The position numbers and the translations under genes are program-made. Shown here piece by piece: positions 1-10,143 of a DNA stretch of 64,000 bases. Each line of letters starts with the position of its first letter. Position 1 is the stretch's first letter. The notes beneath the pieces are model-generated. The model worked only from the letters and a program-made list of their open reading frames with translations. It ran no database searches and had not been told where the DNA came from. Origin of the DNA: Muricea muricata (taxonomy: Eukaryota; Cnidaria; Anthozoa; Malacalcyonacea; Plexauridae); NCBI GenBank assembly GCA_963855995.1, contig OY979716.1, forward strand, positions 87,266,173 to 87,330,172. The letters are read 5' to 3'.

Positions 1-323
1 GTTGTTCTAAATTGAACAAAAAATACCTTAGTCAAAAAATTAATACACTTTAAAAATTTAAATAATCAATTATATTATACCGTATCACTAATTAAACATG
101 TGCATCAGCTTTCATCAATCAGCAACTTGACTATTGGCAAGGCACTTTAATGACCAAAACAACAAGCTACTTGCGTGGTGGTAAGACGTATTTTATACTG
201 CTCCGTTAAAGTTTATCATAATATACTTACTTAACATTTCAAATTCCTTTATGGGATTGCTTTGCTAAACAAATTTGATTTGCCAGCAAATGTTGAGGAA
301 ATATTCGGAGTTATAGTGGTTGT
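1..323. other. AT-rich leader upstream of LINE ORF1
   Basis: No gene is visible. The stretch lies directly upstream of the LINE ORF1 and may include the element's 5' UTR. No target-site duplication or boundary could be recognised, so the 5' limit of the LINE is undefined and could lie outside the window. Confidence 0.4.
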
Positions 324-1110
324 TTGAATTCAAAGTCTCTCACAATATCTCACTTTCAAATCAAGATGCCTACCGAAGCCTCTCGCGAAACTAGAAGCCG
401 TTCAGAAACAAGGAAGGAGCTTGACAGTTACGTTCAATCAACAGCTTTTGTAGCGTTACTCGACGATGCTATATCTAAACAGTTTGAAAAGTTTTTCTCT
501 TCTGAAGATTTTAAGAAAATGTTGGTGGCGACCACAACGTCTGTTGTTTCTACAGTATTTAAGGAATCTATACGCTCCTCCTTGGATGAAGTGATTCAGG
601 AAAATATTATGCCTTTAAAAAAGCAGATCGATGATTTATCAGCCGAGCTGAACGAAGTGAAAAAGCATGCAAATGAGAACGAACAGTACTCAAGGCGATG
701 CAATATTCGTATTTTTGGACTTCCAGAGCTTGAAAATGAAAATTGTTATGAAGTTGTTAGCGAATTTTGTAAGATGAAGCTTGGTTGTGACCTTGAGTTA
801 TGTGACATAGACAGGACACACCGTGTGGGAAGACCAAGGCTCGGCAAACAGCGAGCTATTATTGTTAAATTTTGCTCTTATCAGAGTAAGATTAAAGTCA
901 TGAAGTGTAAAAAAAAATCTCAAGGGAACTTCAATATATGTCAACGAAGATTTGACTTTTTTTAATAAAGAGTTGCTCAACTATGCTCGTTCTGAACTGA
1001 AAGATCTTTCGGTGTGGTCAACGGATGGAAAAGTTTTGATAAAACAACATAGTGGGCGTATTGTTAGAGTTAAAACTGAAGACGATGTTGATGGTATTAA
1101 GTATGACTAA
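324..1110 (+). pseudogene. LINE ORF1 protein (coiled coil + RRM-like), one frameshift
   Basis: ORF1 of APE LINEs is an RNA-binding chaperone that packages the element transcript. Here residues 1-80 are polar, residues 85-120 are heptad-like and lead into NEQYSRRCNIRIFGLPE, and the RRM-like segment continues through IDRTHRVG and RAIIVKF. The first frame stops at 965 after a run of nine A's near 910-918. Reading one nucleotide off from that run gives a convincing continuation (LKGTSIYVNEDLTFFNKELL...) that ends at a TAA around 1108-1110. One extra A in the homopolymer is therefore the only lesion seen. It is either a real mutation or a sequencing error at a homopolymer. The start at 324 was accepted from the ORF; a start at the ATG at 366 is equally possible. 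Confidence 0.75.
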
Positions 1111-1270
1111 TGACTTGCTGGTAAAACTCATTCAGTTTGTACTATTAATTAACATTATTGTGTGTTGAATTCTAAGATTCTCTATAATATTATACTTATA
1201 TATATACTTATTTTATAGTTTATTTAATACGATTTCCTAGCAGTTTGAGGTAAGTGATTTCAACTATTTA

Positions 1271-4200
1271 ATGGGGGCTAGCTTGGAAGTCTATAGAGCA
1301 GCTGTTGGGTTATTTAATGGCAGAATAGATTGTGTGTGCTATAAGGTATTTAATCCACGTGTGTCGTCGTTAATTGATCTGTTGTGCGGATGCATATTTA
1401 CCTTAATCTTATTATTTAGTGCATTAATTTTACTCTCTGGTGATGTTCAAATTAATCCAGGTCCTCTCTCAAATTTCACTCTTAACATTGGACATATAAA
1501 TGCAAGAAGTTTAAATGATATAGATAAATTTGAAGAAATTGTTTCTATGGTTATCCATCACAAATTGGATATTTTTGCAGTTTCCGAAACGTGGTTAAAT
1601 AGCTCTATTTCGAGTGATCTATTTAATATTCCTGGCTTTGGTCCAATGTTTCGCTTGGATAGGAGTGATGGTCGGAAGGCTGGGGGTGTTGCACTATTTA
1701 CTTCACTGTCTATTGTAACTAAGCGAAGGTTTGATTTGGAGCGGAAAGGTATTGAAATTCTCTGGGTTGAAATGCAAATTAATCGGCTTTTTTTTGTATG
1801 CGGTGTGTGCTATCGACCGCCAAATTCCAACCAAATTAGTAATACTGCTTTGTTGGATTATTTGCAATTTTGTTTAGATCAAATATATTTGAAACCTAAT
1901 ACACATGTTTTGCTTATTGGAGATTTTAATGCTCATTATGATATTGAAAATCCTGTAATTGGTAGTGACTTTGGGGTAGCATTATACAGATGGATGGAAT
2001 GCAACAACCTTTATCAAATAATTAATGAGGCAACTCGGGTAACAGCACATTGTGCAACATTGTTGGATTTAATAATTACAAATTCTCCGGGATATTTTGT
2101 TGCTTCTGGCACTGAAAGCCCTCCCAGTAATTGTGACCACTCTTTTATATTTGCTAAAATGAATATTTCCCCAGCTAAACCTAGATGTTATGAACGTTTT
2201 ATATGGGACTTACAAAAAGTAAATATGGATGATCTAATTAATGCTCTTAATAGCTTACAATGGGATGATATTTTTGTTGATATCGATGATGTTGATACTT
2301 TATATGATAGATGGTTGTCTTGTTTTCGACGTACCCTTGAGATGTATGTACCTAGTAGGATTGTTGTTGTTCGTCCCCGGAATAAACCCTGGATGAATTC
2401 TGAGATCCGAAGAGCTATAAGGAAGCGGAATAGGTTATTGAAGATATTCTGTCAAACTAAGGTTCCCGAGAACTGGGAAGCTTACAGTCTCCATAGAAAT
2501 TTTACTACATCACTTATACGAAGACGTAAAAAGTCTTATTATAATAATTTGAATAATAAATTGCAAGATCCGTTGTTGGGTGCAAAAAAATGGTGGGGGT
2601 TAATTAAACAATTTTATGGTAATACAATTCAAACTACTGCACCAAATTTATTGGAAGGCGATTGCTAGTAACTGACTCAAAAGATAAGGCAACTTTGATG
2701 AATGATTATTTTGCTAGTCAGAGTATGTTATCAAATCCCGATGCACCTTTGCCTAATTTAATAGAGTTTCAGAATGCTAAGACGTTATCAGTGGTTTCTA
2801 CTACTGATAACGAAGTTTTTGATTTATTGAAAAGTGTTGACATATCGAAGGCTTGTGGAGTTGATGGTATAGGAAATTCTTTGTTAAAGATATGTGCAGT
2901 CGGTATTTCATCATCTTTATCGAGATTTTTCAACATCTCCTTAGCCAAGGGTTTTTTTCCAACAGCTTGGAAACTAGCAAACATTGTTCCTATTTTTAAG
3001 AAAGATAATCGCCAATTGAAAAGTAATTATCGTCCGGTGTCTCTACTAACGTCGTTATCCAAAATTTATGAAAAAATTGTATTTAAGCGTCTTTACAATT
3101 TTTTATTAGAAATAAATTTTTTTGCTCCCTTACAGTCAGGTTTTCGTCCTGGGGATTCAACTGTGAATCAACTTATATTTATAGTGCATACAATTTATGA
3201 AGCTTTAGAGCGCGGTGGTGAAGTGCATATGGTTTTCTTGGATATTAGTAAGGCTTTTGACAAAGAGTGGCATAAAGGTCTTCTCTTTAAGTTGGAACGT
3301 TTGGGTGTTAGAGATCCATTATTATCCTGGTTTAAAAGTTATTTGACAAATAGAAGACAACGAGTAGTTATTGATGGTACTATGTCTGATTGGAAATACG
3401 TTCAAGCAGGAGTGCCACAGGGATCAGTTCTTGGGCCTCTGCTATTCCTAGTTTATATAAATGATATTACTGACAGTATCCAAAGTACTTGTTTTCTTTA
3501 TGCGGATGACACTTCTTTGTTAGAAATTGTAGAAGATCCTCAGCTAACGTCAGCCAAACTCAATAACGACTTAATAAATATCAGTAAATGGACACGTGAT
3601 TGGCTTGTCACTATTAATCCTAATAAAACTGAAGCGATGATCTTCTCTGCTAAGAGAGATAAGCCAGTGCATCCGGCTTTATATTATGAAGGAAATGAGA
3701 TTGATATTGTCAGTAGTCATAATCATCTTGGAGTTACCCTTTCTTCTAATTTGTCTTGGAGAAAACATATTTTAAATATTCACGACAAAGCTTCAAAGCG
3801 ACTAAATTTATTGAAAGGTTTGAAATTGAAAATTAATAGAAACACTTTGGACAAATTTACAAATCTCTAATTAGACCTCTTATGGAATATGCTGATGTTG
3901 TTTGGGATGGTTGTTGTGATAATGTTAGTGATTTGCTTGAATCTGTACAATATGAATTTGCTAAAATAGTCACTGGTGCAATGAAGGGTACTGGGCGCCA
4001 AAGGTTATTGGAGGAACTTGCATGGGAAAGCTTAAAGACAAGACGTTTAGTACATAAGCTTGTATTGTTTTTTAAAATAGTTAATGATTTGACACCAAGT
4101 TACTTATCCGATTTACTTACTCTTACGACACAACAAAGATCAGGGTTGTTGCTGAGATCTGCCTGTAATTTTAGTTTATTCCAATGTCGTACGGAGAGAT

Positions 4201-4703
4201 TTAAAAAATCTTATTTTCCTGCCACTACATGCTTATGGAATAGTTTAGACTATGAATTTCGGGAGACTCAATCACTAAGTAATTTTAAGCATTGTTTGCA
4301 AGATTTCTTTGACATTTCAACCTATGAGAAACGTTATGATTATGCTCTTGATAGATATAGCTCAATTCTTCATACTCGACTTCGTTTGAATTGTTGCGCA
4401 TTAAATTATCATCTTTTTAAAATTAATTGTGTAACATCTCCAGCATGTGATTGTGGATTTAATTGCGAATCGGTAATTCACTACTTTTTATATTGTCCCC
4501 GATACGCTGCTCTTAGGACGTCTTTGTTAGCGGCCATGGTTGAAATATTGGGAAATGGTTGGTATTATAAGTCTGGTTCTTTTAAAACTAAAATGTTTTT
4601 GTTTGGGTCTGAGAAATTGACCGTGGATCAAAACAAGGCTATTTTTTTCCATGTACAATCATACATTAAAGGATCAGGGCGTTTTGCAGTTTGTAATGAT
4701 TAA
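1271..4703 (+). pseudogene. LINE ORF2: 2A-like leader, AP endonuclease, reverse transcriptase, Cys/His knuckle (two frameshifts)
   Basis: The first segment (1271-2668) has a hydrophobic leader, a 2A-like motif, then an exonuclease-endonuclease-phosphatase nuclease with HINARSL, SETW (catalytic Glu), GDFNAHYD and a CDHSF motif in place of SDH. This enzyme nicks the target for target-primed reverse transcription. The second segment (2662-3870) is the reverse transcriptase: NYRPVSLLTSLSKIYEKIV, FLDISKAFD, GVPQGSVLGPLLF and the catalytic YADD at about 3498-3509. The third (3882-4703) holds the thumb and tail, with a terminal CDCGFNC...HYFLYCPRY knuckle. The frames shift near 2655 and near 3855, where IYKSLIRPLMEYADVVWDG restores the thumb reading. 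All domains are otherwise complete, so it is a recently inactivated copy. Confidence 0.9.
1439..1465 (+). other. 2A-like ribosome-skipping motif at the start of LINE ORF2
   Basis: ORF2 residues 57-65 read GDVQINPGP, directly after a hydrophobic run (FTLILLFSALILLS). The 2A consensus is D-V/I-E-x-N-P-G-P, with the peptide bond skipped between the final G and P. Only the E is replaced, by Q. 2A-like sequences are documented in APE-type non-LTR retrotransposons of invertebrates, some doubling as signal peptides, so this is a family property. Whether the Q variant still skips cannot be judged from sequence. Confidence 0.75.
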
Positions 4704-4830
4704 CGATCCAGCTGTTTTAATTTTACCATCCTAATACTTGTATCGTATTATAAATAGGCGTGAGCCCCCTAGATGAGCTTACATCGTTCTTGGGGCAAAC
4801 GTTTAAATATGTTTAAATAAAACAAGCTAC

Positions 4831-6520
4831 TAAAAACAAATCATAACTTAAAATCCTGCATGTTCTAGGTTTTTAACTGATCATTGTCTAATGGTGTGTA
4901 AAATTGTGTCTATATATTAATTGTCCTGAAGTTTATAACTGTTTTATGTTGGACAAACATGCATGGTTTCGTATTTCAAAGCCACACTGAATCTTCATGT
5001 GCCCACTGCCAAATCTGTTGTTCATTTATATTAAATATGACACATGAAAAGTTTAACGTATGAAAAAGCCTCAATTATTTTATACTGATTCTACACACCT
5101 TGAGTTGGTAAACTCTTGGGTAAATGTCCTGGTGACAGTTTGATGTTTAGTGGGTATAGAGGTAACAACACATAACATAACAATATTGTTCTGACATGAT
5201 ATGATGGATGAACAGTGCTGTTCCACGTTGTTAGAACAAGGCTCAACAATACTGATAAAACAACAATGTTAAAAATTTTGGCAAAACAATATTGTTAGCC
5301 ATTGTTGTTTTATCATGCCTGGACAATATTGTTTTATAACAACATTGTACAGACTTGATGGATAAACAATGCAGTTTGATGTTGTTGGAACATTTAAGGC
5401 TCCACAATACTGATAAAACAACAATGTTAAATGTTGTCAGAACAATAATGTTTTATCATGCCTTGACAATATTGTTTTAACAACATTGTTTGGACTTGAT
5501 TTGTAGCAACGATGCTTGGAAATGTTTGCATACAAATGATACAATGTATTTTTGTCTATTATTATGTTTGAATGATCTATGATAACTGAGTACAAACTGA
5601 ATTTTTAAGTCCAATTTTATAAGCATATTACACTTTAAAGAAATGATGTTCAATAATTGTAAAAGCCGATGCTTGGGGACAATACAAAATGCTCAATGAA
5701 ACGGGAGAAGTAGTGAGAGTGTAGTAAAATTATCCATGTTCAGTATATATATATTACTGTAATGTGTGTTTCATTATTGCTTTTTGTTTCCATGGGTTTT
5801 ACATAAATGATTAAACAATTTGTTCACAAAAAACAAAAATTGTAATTTCATAAAGCGATAAATCCAACATGAAGGTACAGCAGTAATGTTCTATTATTTT
5901 GTTGTAAAATACAGTTGGTAAAAAAACAAATCCCTATAAAAGACAACAGATGAAGAAAGGTAATTTTTATTCAAAATATATATGTTCTGTTATATAAAAT
6001 TATTCAGGAATTAGATAAAAACCTGACAACAAATCTTGCCCTATGAGATCCTAATTAAGATCTTAAAGGATCCTGTAATATCATGAAGACCAGGGTTCAT
6101 TCTGTGAAATGTGACAGGCAATGTGACAAAGAACTTGGCTTTGATACACTATAAATACAGTCTGATACATGTCGCCAAAACGACTCAAGACGTTGGCAAA
6201 TTGACAGTTGGCGAAACGACCACAATTCAAGCGGAAGTACAAGCACTTATGATCGTAATGGGGCTTTCTAAAAAAAAGAAAAATAGCACATAAAATACAT
6301 ATGCTGAAATCATATCAGCAGTTTTCAATGCTTGCCGTGAATTGATTCAGCCGTAATTGTTTGTAAACATGAGGCAACCCAGATAGAAATCTAGTAAATT
6401 CGTTTGGAAACACGGAGTCGTCGGCAATGTTGAAAACATGGGTGAGAAGTGTACTTCATGTAACCTACCTTGTAACAATATTCATATTAATCTGACACTG
6501 CAGAGAACAACAAAAAATTT
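4831..6520. other. Intergenic repeat-rich sequence without a gene
   Basis: No coding frame longer than about 60 codons is convincing. The stretch holds a diverged tandem duplication (listed separately), a short AT dinucleotide run near 5747-5756 and otherwise AT-rich sequence. Confidence 0.5.
5224..5515. repeat. Two diverged tandem copies of a ~150-bp palindrome-rich unit
   Basis: The unit at about 5224-5375 recurs at about 5378-5515. Both contain CAATACTGATAAAACAACAA followed by ACAATATTGTT and AACAACATTG motifs, which are mutually inverted and can fold into stem-loops. It looks like the core of a foldback-type repeat. No target-site duplication is visible. Confidence 0.6.
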
Positions 6521-6692
6521 GTCTCAAGCAGATTTCAGACTTGCATCTTCAGGTTTCTAGACCACCACTCTACCAATTGAGTCAACTGGGATTGGCAGCG
6601 ATTCTTATCCGATTTAAGTGCACGAAATATTTTTGTTCTACCAATCGAGCTATTGAGTCAACTGGGATTGGTAGTGAGGCTTATCCATCATC
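6520..6692 (-). repeat. tRNA-like SINE head, minus strand, with a second partial head
   Basis: Read on the minus strand, 6540-6600 gives CCCAGTTGACTCAATTGG, then TAGAGTGGTGGTCTAGAAACC, which looks like a tRNA 5' half with an A-box-like TGACTCAATTGG. The expected B-box position is degenerate (GATGCAAGTCTGAAATC). The same CCCAGTTGACTCAAT head recurs at about 6655-6680, so two heads lie in tandem. A functional tRNA is unlikely because the anticodon stem does not pair well. A tRNA-derived SINE is the best reading, at moderate confidence. Confidence 0.4.
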
Positions 6693-6699
6693 CAGCTAT

Positions 6700-7590
6700 A
6701 AATTATGTAAACATGTTATGAAATACTGAATTGCCAAATTTAAAAAAAGTGGTATGCTGGTATGGTTCAGGATACACGACACCACATTCCAAGTGAAGAA
6801 GTCCTTCGATGAGAAATTTTTAGTAGAACTTCGACCAGAACAAATTAGAATTTGTTCTGATCTTCTTTCGATGTGATACGCCAGCAACTGAATGAATGTG
6901 TTGCTAATCACCTTAAATTTATCAGTAACATTTTAACAACTGTAAGAAACAGTACCTAACACCCATTATCAGATCTAGTTGGGTAGTCAATCTCCACTTG
7001 TACTGACAATAAGGTCAATATTGGCACCCTATATTAGTATGTGTCTGTATTTAATACTGGTCTGTATAGTAAAGCAAACCGCGTGTCGTGTAACAATATT
7101 CCTGGAAATGTAACATAATGAATAAGGAATTTTCATAAAGTATAGGAAATTTCACTTAAAGGCAATGACAGTAATATAGCAGGAACGTTTATATGTTGAA
7201 ATAAGTATTATATTTCAGATACAAGTATTATTGAAACAAACGGCGACCCATATGGCCACGCCAAAGGTTTCAAAATATGCTATTTTTTATGCCAAGAAAT
7301 TTGAAGTTCAACGCCAGCAAATAAGAAAATGTAGGAGTATATTATAAGTTGGGTATTATTTTAGAAAAATAAATACAGCTGAGCATTTACAAACACAGAC
7401 AATAACAGTAAACAATTTTAATAAATGAGCTACATGTTACAGCAATTTGCTGATAACAAACTTGAATTGTTTTGACATTGTTTGGTGTAATATCATGCAC
7501 AGACTCCACACATAGCCTATAGTGTTTTCAAAAAATCATAGTATAGATGTCCTTAGTATACTTGTACGAAAACTCATTTGATATATTTTA
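6700..7590. other. No recognisable feature
   Basis: AT-rich sequence with only short random frames. No paired repeats, microsatellite or conserved protein fragment was found on either strand. Confidence 0.4.
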
Positions 7591-7594
7591 ATCT

Positions 7595-8420
7595 GCCAAA
7601 AATGGGTAGCAACCTTCTTCCGAATGAACTCTATCAACAACTTTCGATACATCGTACTGGTTTGCACGAGTTGGAAAAAATGTCAGGACACGATGTGGTT
7701 TGATATACTTGCCTCCACTGAGATACAAAAACAACACTGTCTTTGATGTTTTTGCGAAGGCTAACAGAGGGCAAGCACCAGTTTACCTTTGTAGGTCATA
7801 CCAGAGGAACGTTCGCTTGACCACCGGACTGCTGCTGACCTATGCAATGAATTATAGAAACTTTCAGCAATCGCTTTGGGTCCACATTCTGCCAAAGCAA
7901 CGTCAAATAAAATGCATGTCGGAGGTTTTTCAATTTCGTACACATCTTCGTTGAAATAAAGATTGATAAAAGCATGATTCATTTAGCTTGACTCTGTGAT
8001 TCTTTCTTGAGGAAAATTGCAAGACAACCACTGACTGGAGCTGAACTAATTCCTCTGGTCTGATCTCGACCAACACAAAGCTGCATCCCTTCCACCATCT
8101 TCCATTATCAGTTATCTGAGTAAGAGTGTTACTCCTTTGAAAACACCTTCTGGATGAAGATCAGGCTTTACCTTATTCATTCTTTGGAAGAATTCAGGAT
8201 CCCTAACTGCCACTCTATTTAACTGTGATTCAACTTTTAGCCACCACTGCTTTAGCTCTTTAAGGTGTAAAATATCCAGCAGTGCCAAAAGATCACAAAC
8301 GAAATCGGAGCCCTTTAATCATATATTGCCATTCTTCTTCTTCACTGTGGATTGGGTGAAGTCAATCAAATGCTTTCCAAAGCGATTCAAAAGTTTTCTC
8401 TATCTTGACCCAATGTTCAA
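7595..8420 (-). pseudogene. Degenerate coding remnant, unassigned family
   Basis: Several minus-strand frames read like eroded protein and follow one another collinearly. They are HWVKIEKTFESLWKAFDWLH (about 8300-8420), GSDFVCDLLALLDILHLKE with DPEFFQRMNKVKPDLHPEGV (about 8110-8310), NEDVYEIEKPPTCILFDVAL with ECGPKAIAESFYNSL (about 7840-7980) and GKYIKPHRVLTFFPTRANQY with VVDRVHSEEGCYPFLAD and a stop (about 7595-7720). At least three frame changes separate them. The pieces have normal amino-acid balance, unlike random AT-rich frames. I do not recognise the family with certainty. It resembles multicopy proteins of marine invertebrates, so a transposon-related or lineage-expanded gene is likely. 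Confidence 0.4.
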
Positions 8421-8459
8421 ATGACAAACTCGTGAATCACTGGGTTGTGTAGGAAACGA

Positions 8460-8611
8460 GCCGCCTCGCATTTTTTTGAACCATCTCCAAGAATGCGAAA
8501 CCTTTTCCATGGGCCAACACGTGATTAAAGACATGCTTGACAAAAATGCAAATATGCGAGACGTCAGTCCAGCGGTTTTTCTGGCAAAAGTACTCAAATT
8601 AACAATGTAAC
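8460..8611 (+). other. Open plus-strand fragment, possible coding remnant
   Basis: A plus-strand frame without an ATG encodes IFLNHLQECETFSMGQHVIK followed by DMLDKNANMRDVSPAVFLAK and ends at a TAA near 8610. The composition is protein-like, but the opposite strand is also open here, so which strand (if either) once coded is undecided. Confidence 0.25.
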
Positions 8612-8639
8612 ATGAAGTATTACTTTATAAGCTTTCAAA

Positions 8640-9065
8640 ATGGCGGTCGTGAGTGGAAAGTTTTATAGCAGGGACGAAGTTTTAAGTGAGGTTGTTTGCG
8701 AGAGCAGGAGTTGCAAGTCTTCAAAACATCATGGGGGAGATCGCAAAAGAAAAAATGCAACGTGTCGCGAGGAGATTTTGGAACACACCTCATTTAAGGC
8801 CTGCAATATTTTTGAAAGAGAGGCAAGGTTATGGCTTACTGCAGTATGTCGCCGCCTCAGTGGTAAACAAACCATTCGCAACCCCTTCTACGGTGAAATC
8901 AACGGGGATATACCATATGATACGTTTTCCTTACTAGTGAAATTGGTGAAATCTACCCCAGAGTATTGTCAGTCGTTCTGTTACTATGCTAACAACAAAA
9001 AAGGTGAAGTTATCTCGTTTTCTTCCTTGAGAGTGGTGGTGGATTTTTTTGCATTTCTATCTTAA
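8640..9065 (+). CDS. Hypothetical 141-aa frame, not recognised
   Basis: The frame from the ATG at 8640 runs 141 codons to a TAA. It is rich in Cys, Arg and Ser and has no recognisable domain, signal peptide or membrane segment. A second frame (8686-8937) overlaps it with equally plausible composition, which argues that this is an open stretch by chance or an exon whose frame is not settled. No splice sites or neighbours support it. Confidence 0.2.
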   Translation: MAVVSGKFYSRDEVLSEVVCESRSCKSSKHHGGDRKRKNATCREEILEHTSFKACNIFEREARLWLTAVCRRLSGKQTIRNPFYGEINGDIPYDTFSLLVKLVKSTPEYCQSFCYYANNKKGEVISFSSLRVVVDFFAFLS

Positions 9066-9617
9066 AATTCGACGGAGAAAGTGGGCCTGTACTTCAAGAA
9101 AACTATTGCTACCGGTTCTAGAAGAGGACACAAAATTTCTGTAACTACATCTAATGAAAAGGACTTTGCTTTTATTTACAAACACCGACAAGGTAAACTT
9201 GTAATTTCGTTTTACTATGGAGAATGGAACTCTTGTGGTTCTCCACAACATGTTCAATAGTTTTTTATTTATGGTAGTAAATTTCTTGTTTGTACATGCC
9301 TTTTGAAAGGGTAATATTAAATAACCAGTCTCAAGTAAGTAAAAGAGTTAACTCCACTGATGCCAGCCTGAAAAGTTTGTATTGTGCAACCAAGACTCGG
9401 TTGCACAGTTTTGATGTTCCCTATATATTTTATAGTAAGTTTTCAAAATCTCGGCGCACAATTTGCAAACTTTCCAGTCAGGCAGTGATGTGAGCATATT
9501 AAAAATACATATACAAATTTCTTACGAGTGTTTCAGAATCCAAACATGAAGTAAACTATCCAATAGCACATATGCAGGTTTTCCTTAATACTATACTGTA
9601 GTTCTCACCACTAATGG

Positions 9618-9832
9618 CCGTATTCTAAAAGCTCACTCACACTTAATGTGTAGAGGTTCATTCTGAGCTTCTCTGAGTGTCATTAAAGTTTTTGAATAGC
9701 TGGAGGATTTGTGTCGTACATAAGTATGTGACTATTCTCCCTCCAGCTATTCTAAAACAGTTATGGCACACAAGGGAAGCTCAGGATGAGCCTCCACTCA
9801 TTGAGCATGAGTGTAATTTTAGAATATGTAGG
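9618..9832. mobile_element. Foldback MITE with ~95-bp imperfect inverted arms
   Basis: The left arm starts GTATTCTAAAAGCTCACTCA and runs to GAATAGCTGGAGG. The reverse complement of the right arm gives ATATTCTAAAATTACACTCA through GAATAGCTGGAGGG. The arms match over their whole length with scattered differences, and only about 25 bp separates them. No coding sequence is inside. A clear target-site duplication was not identified, so the superfamily is open. Confidence 0.6.
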
Positions 9833-10135
9833 CGTATACGGCAGCCTCGCATTGATGCTAAGTGTCCTCTTTGCATAAAAGCAAGGGTGACTGAAAAGAA
9901 CAATAGCCTGATTCAGGAAAAACCTGTGTAAGTGCTATTAGAGCGCACCAATCTCATTAGCAAGAAAAATGGTTAAAATAAATTGCCTGTCAGCAACTTA
10001 TAGCCAATATGGTTGGTGTGTAGCCTATCTTATAGCAACCATGTTGCTACCAAAATGAAATAGATTTAGGGATCAGCTGAACATTGCCATCTTAAAGCCA
10101 TAACCATGCCTTGAGAAGGCAAGCAAGGTAAAATA
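9833..10135. other. No gene; short open frame only
   Basis: A plus frame (9677-9931) spans the MITE arm and the start of this stretch and has paired cysteines (CPLCIKA), but most of it lies in the inverted repeat, so it is not called as a gene. Confidence 0.35.
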
Positions 10136-10143
10136 TGTATAAC

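Larger units (their letters stand above)
324..4830 (+). mobile_element. Near full-length APE-type non-LTR retrotransposon (LINE, CR1/Jockey-like)
   Basis: The order is ORF1 (coiled coil plus RRM-like domain), a 160-bp spacer, ORF2 (apurinic-type endonuclease, reverse transcriptase, C-terminal Cys/His knuckle) and a short 3' UTR that ends near an AAATAAAA stretch around 4815-4825. This is the classic layout of an APE-class LINE. There is one frameshift in ORF1 and there are two in ORF2, each a small indel, so the copy is dead but young enough to read throughout. The CR1/Jockey assignment rests on the domain order and the YADD and NYRPVSLL-type motifs. The precise clade would need a tree. Confidence 0.9.

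Noticed and set aside
6520-6692. Functional tRNA gene on the minus strand
   Set aside because: The A-box is good but the anticodon stem and B-box do not fit, and a second head lies in tandem. SINE-derived sequence is more likely.
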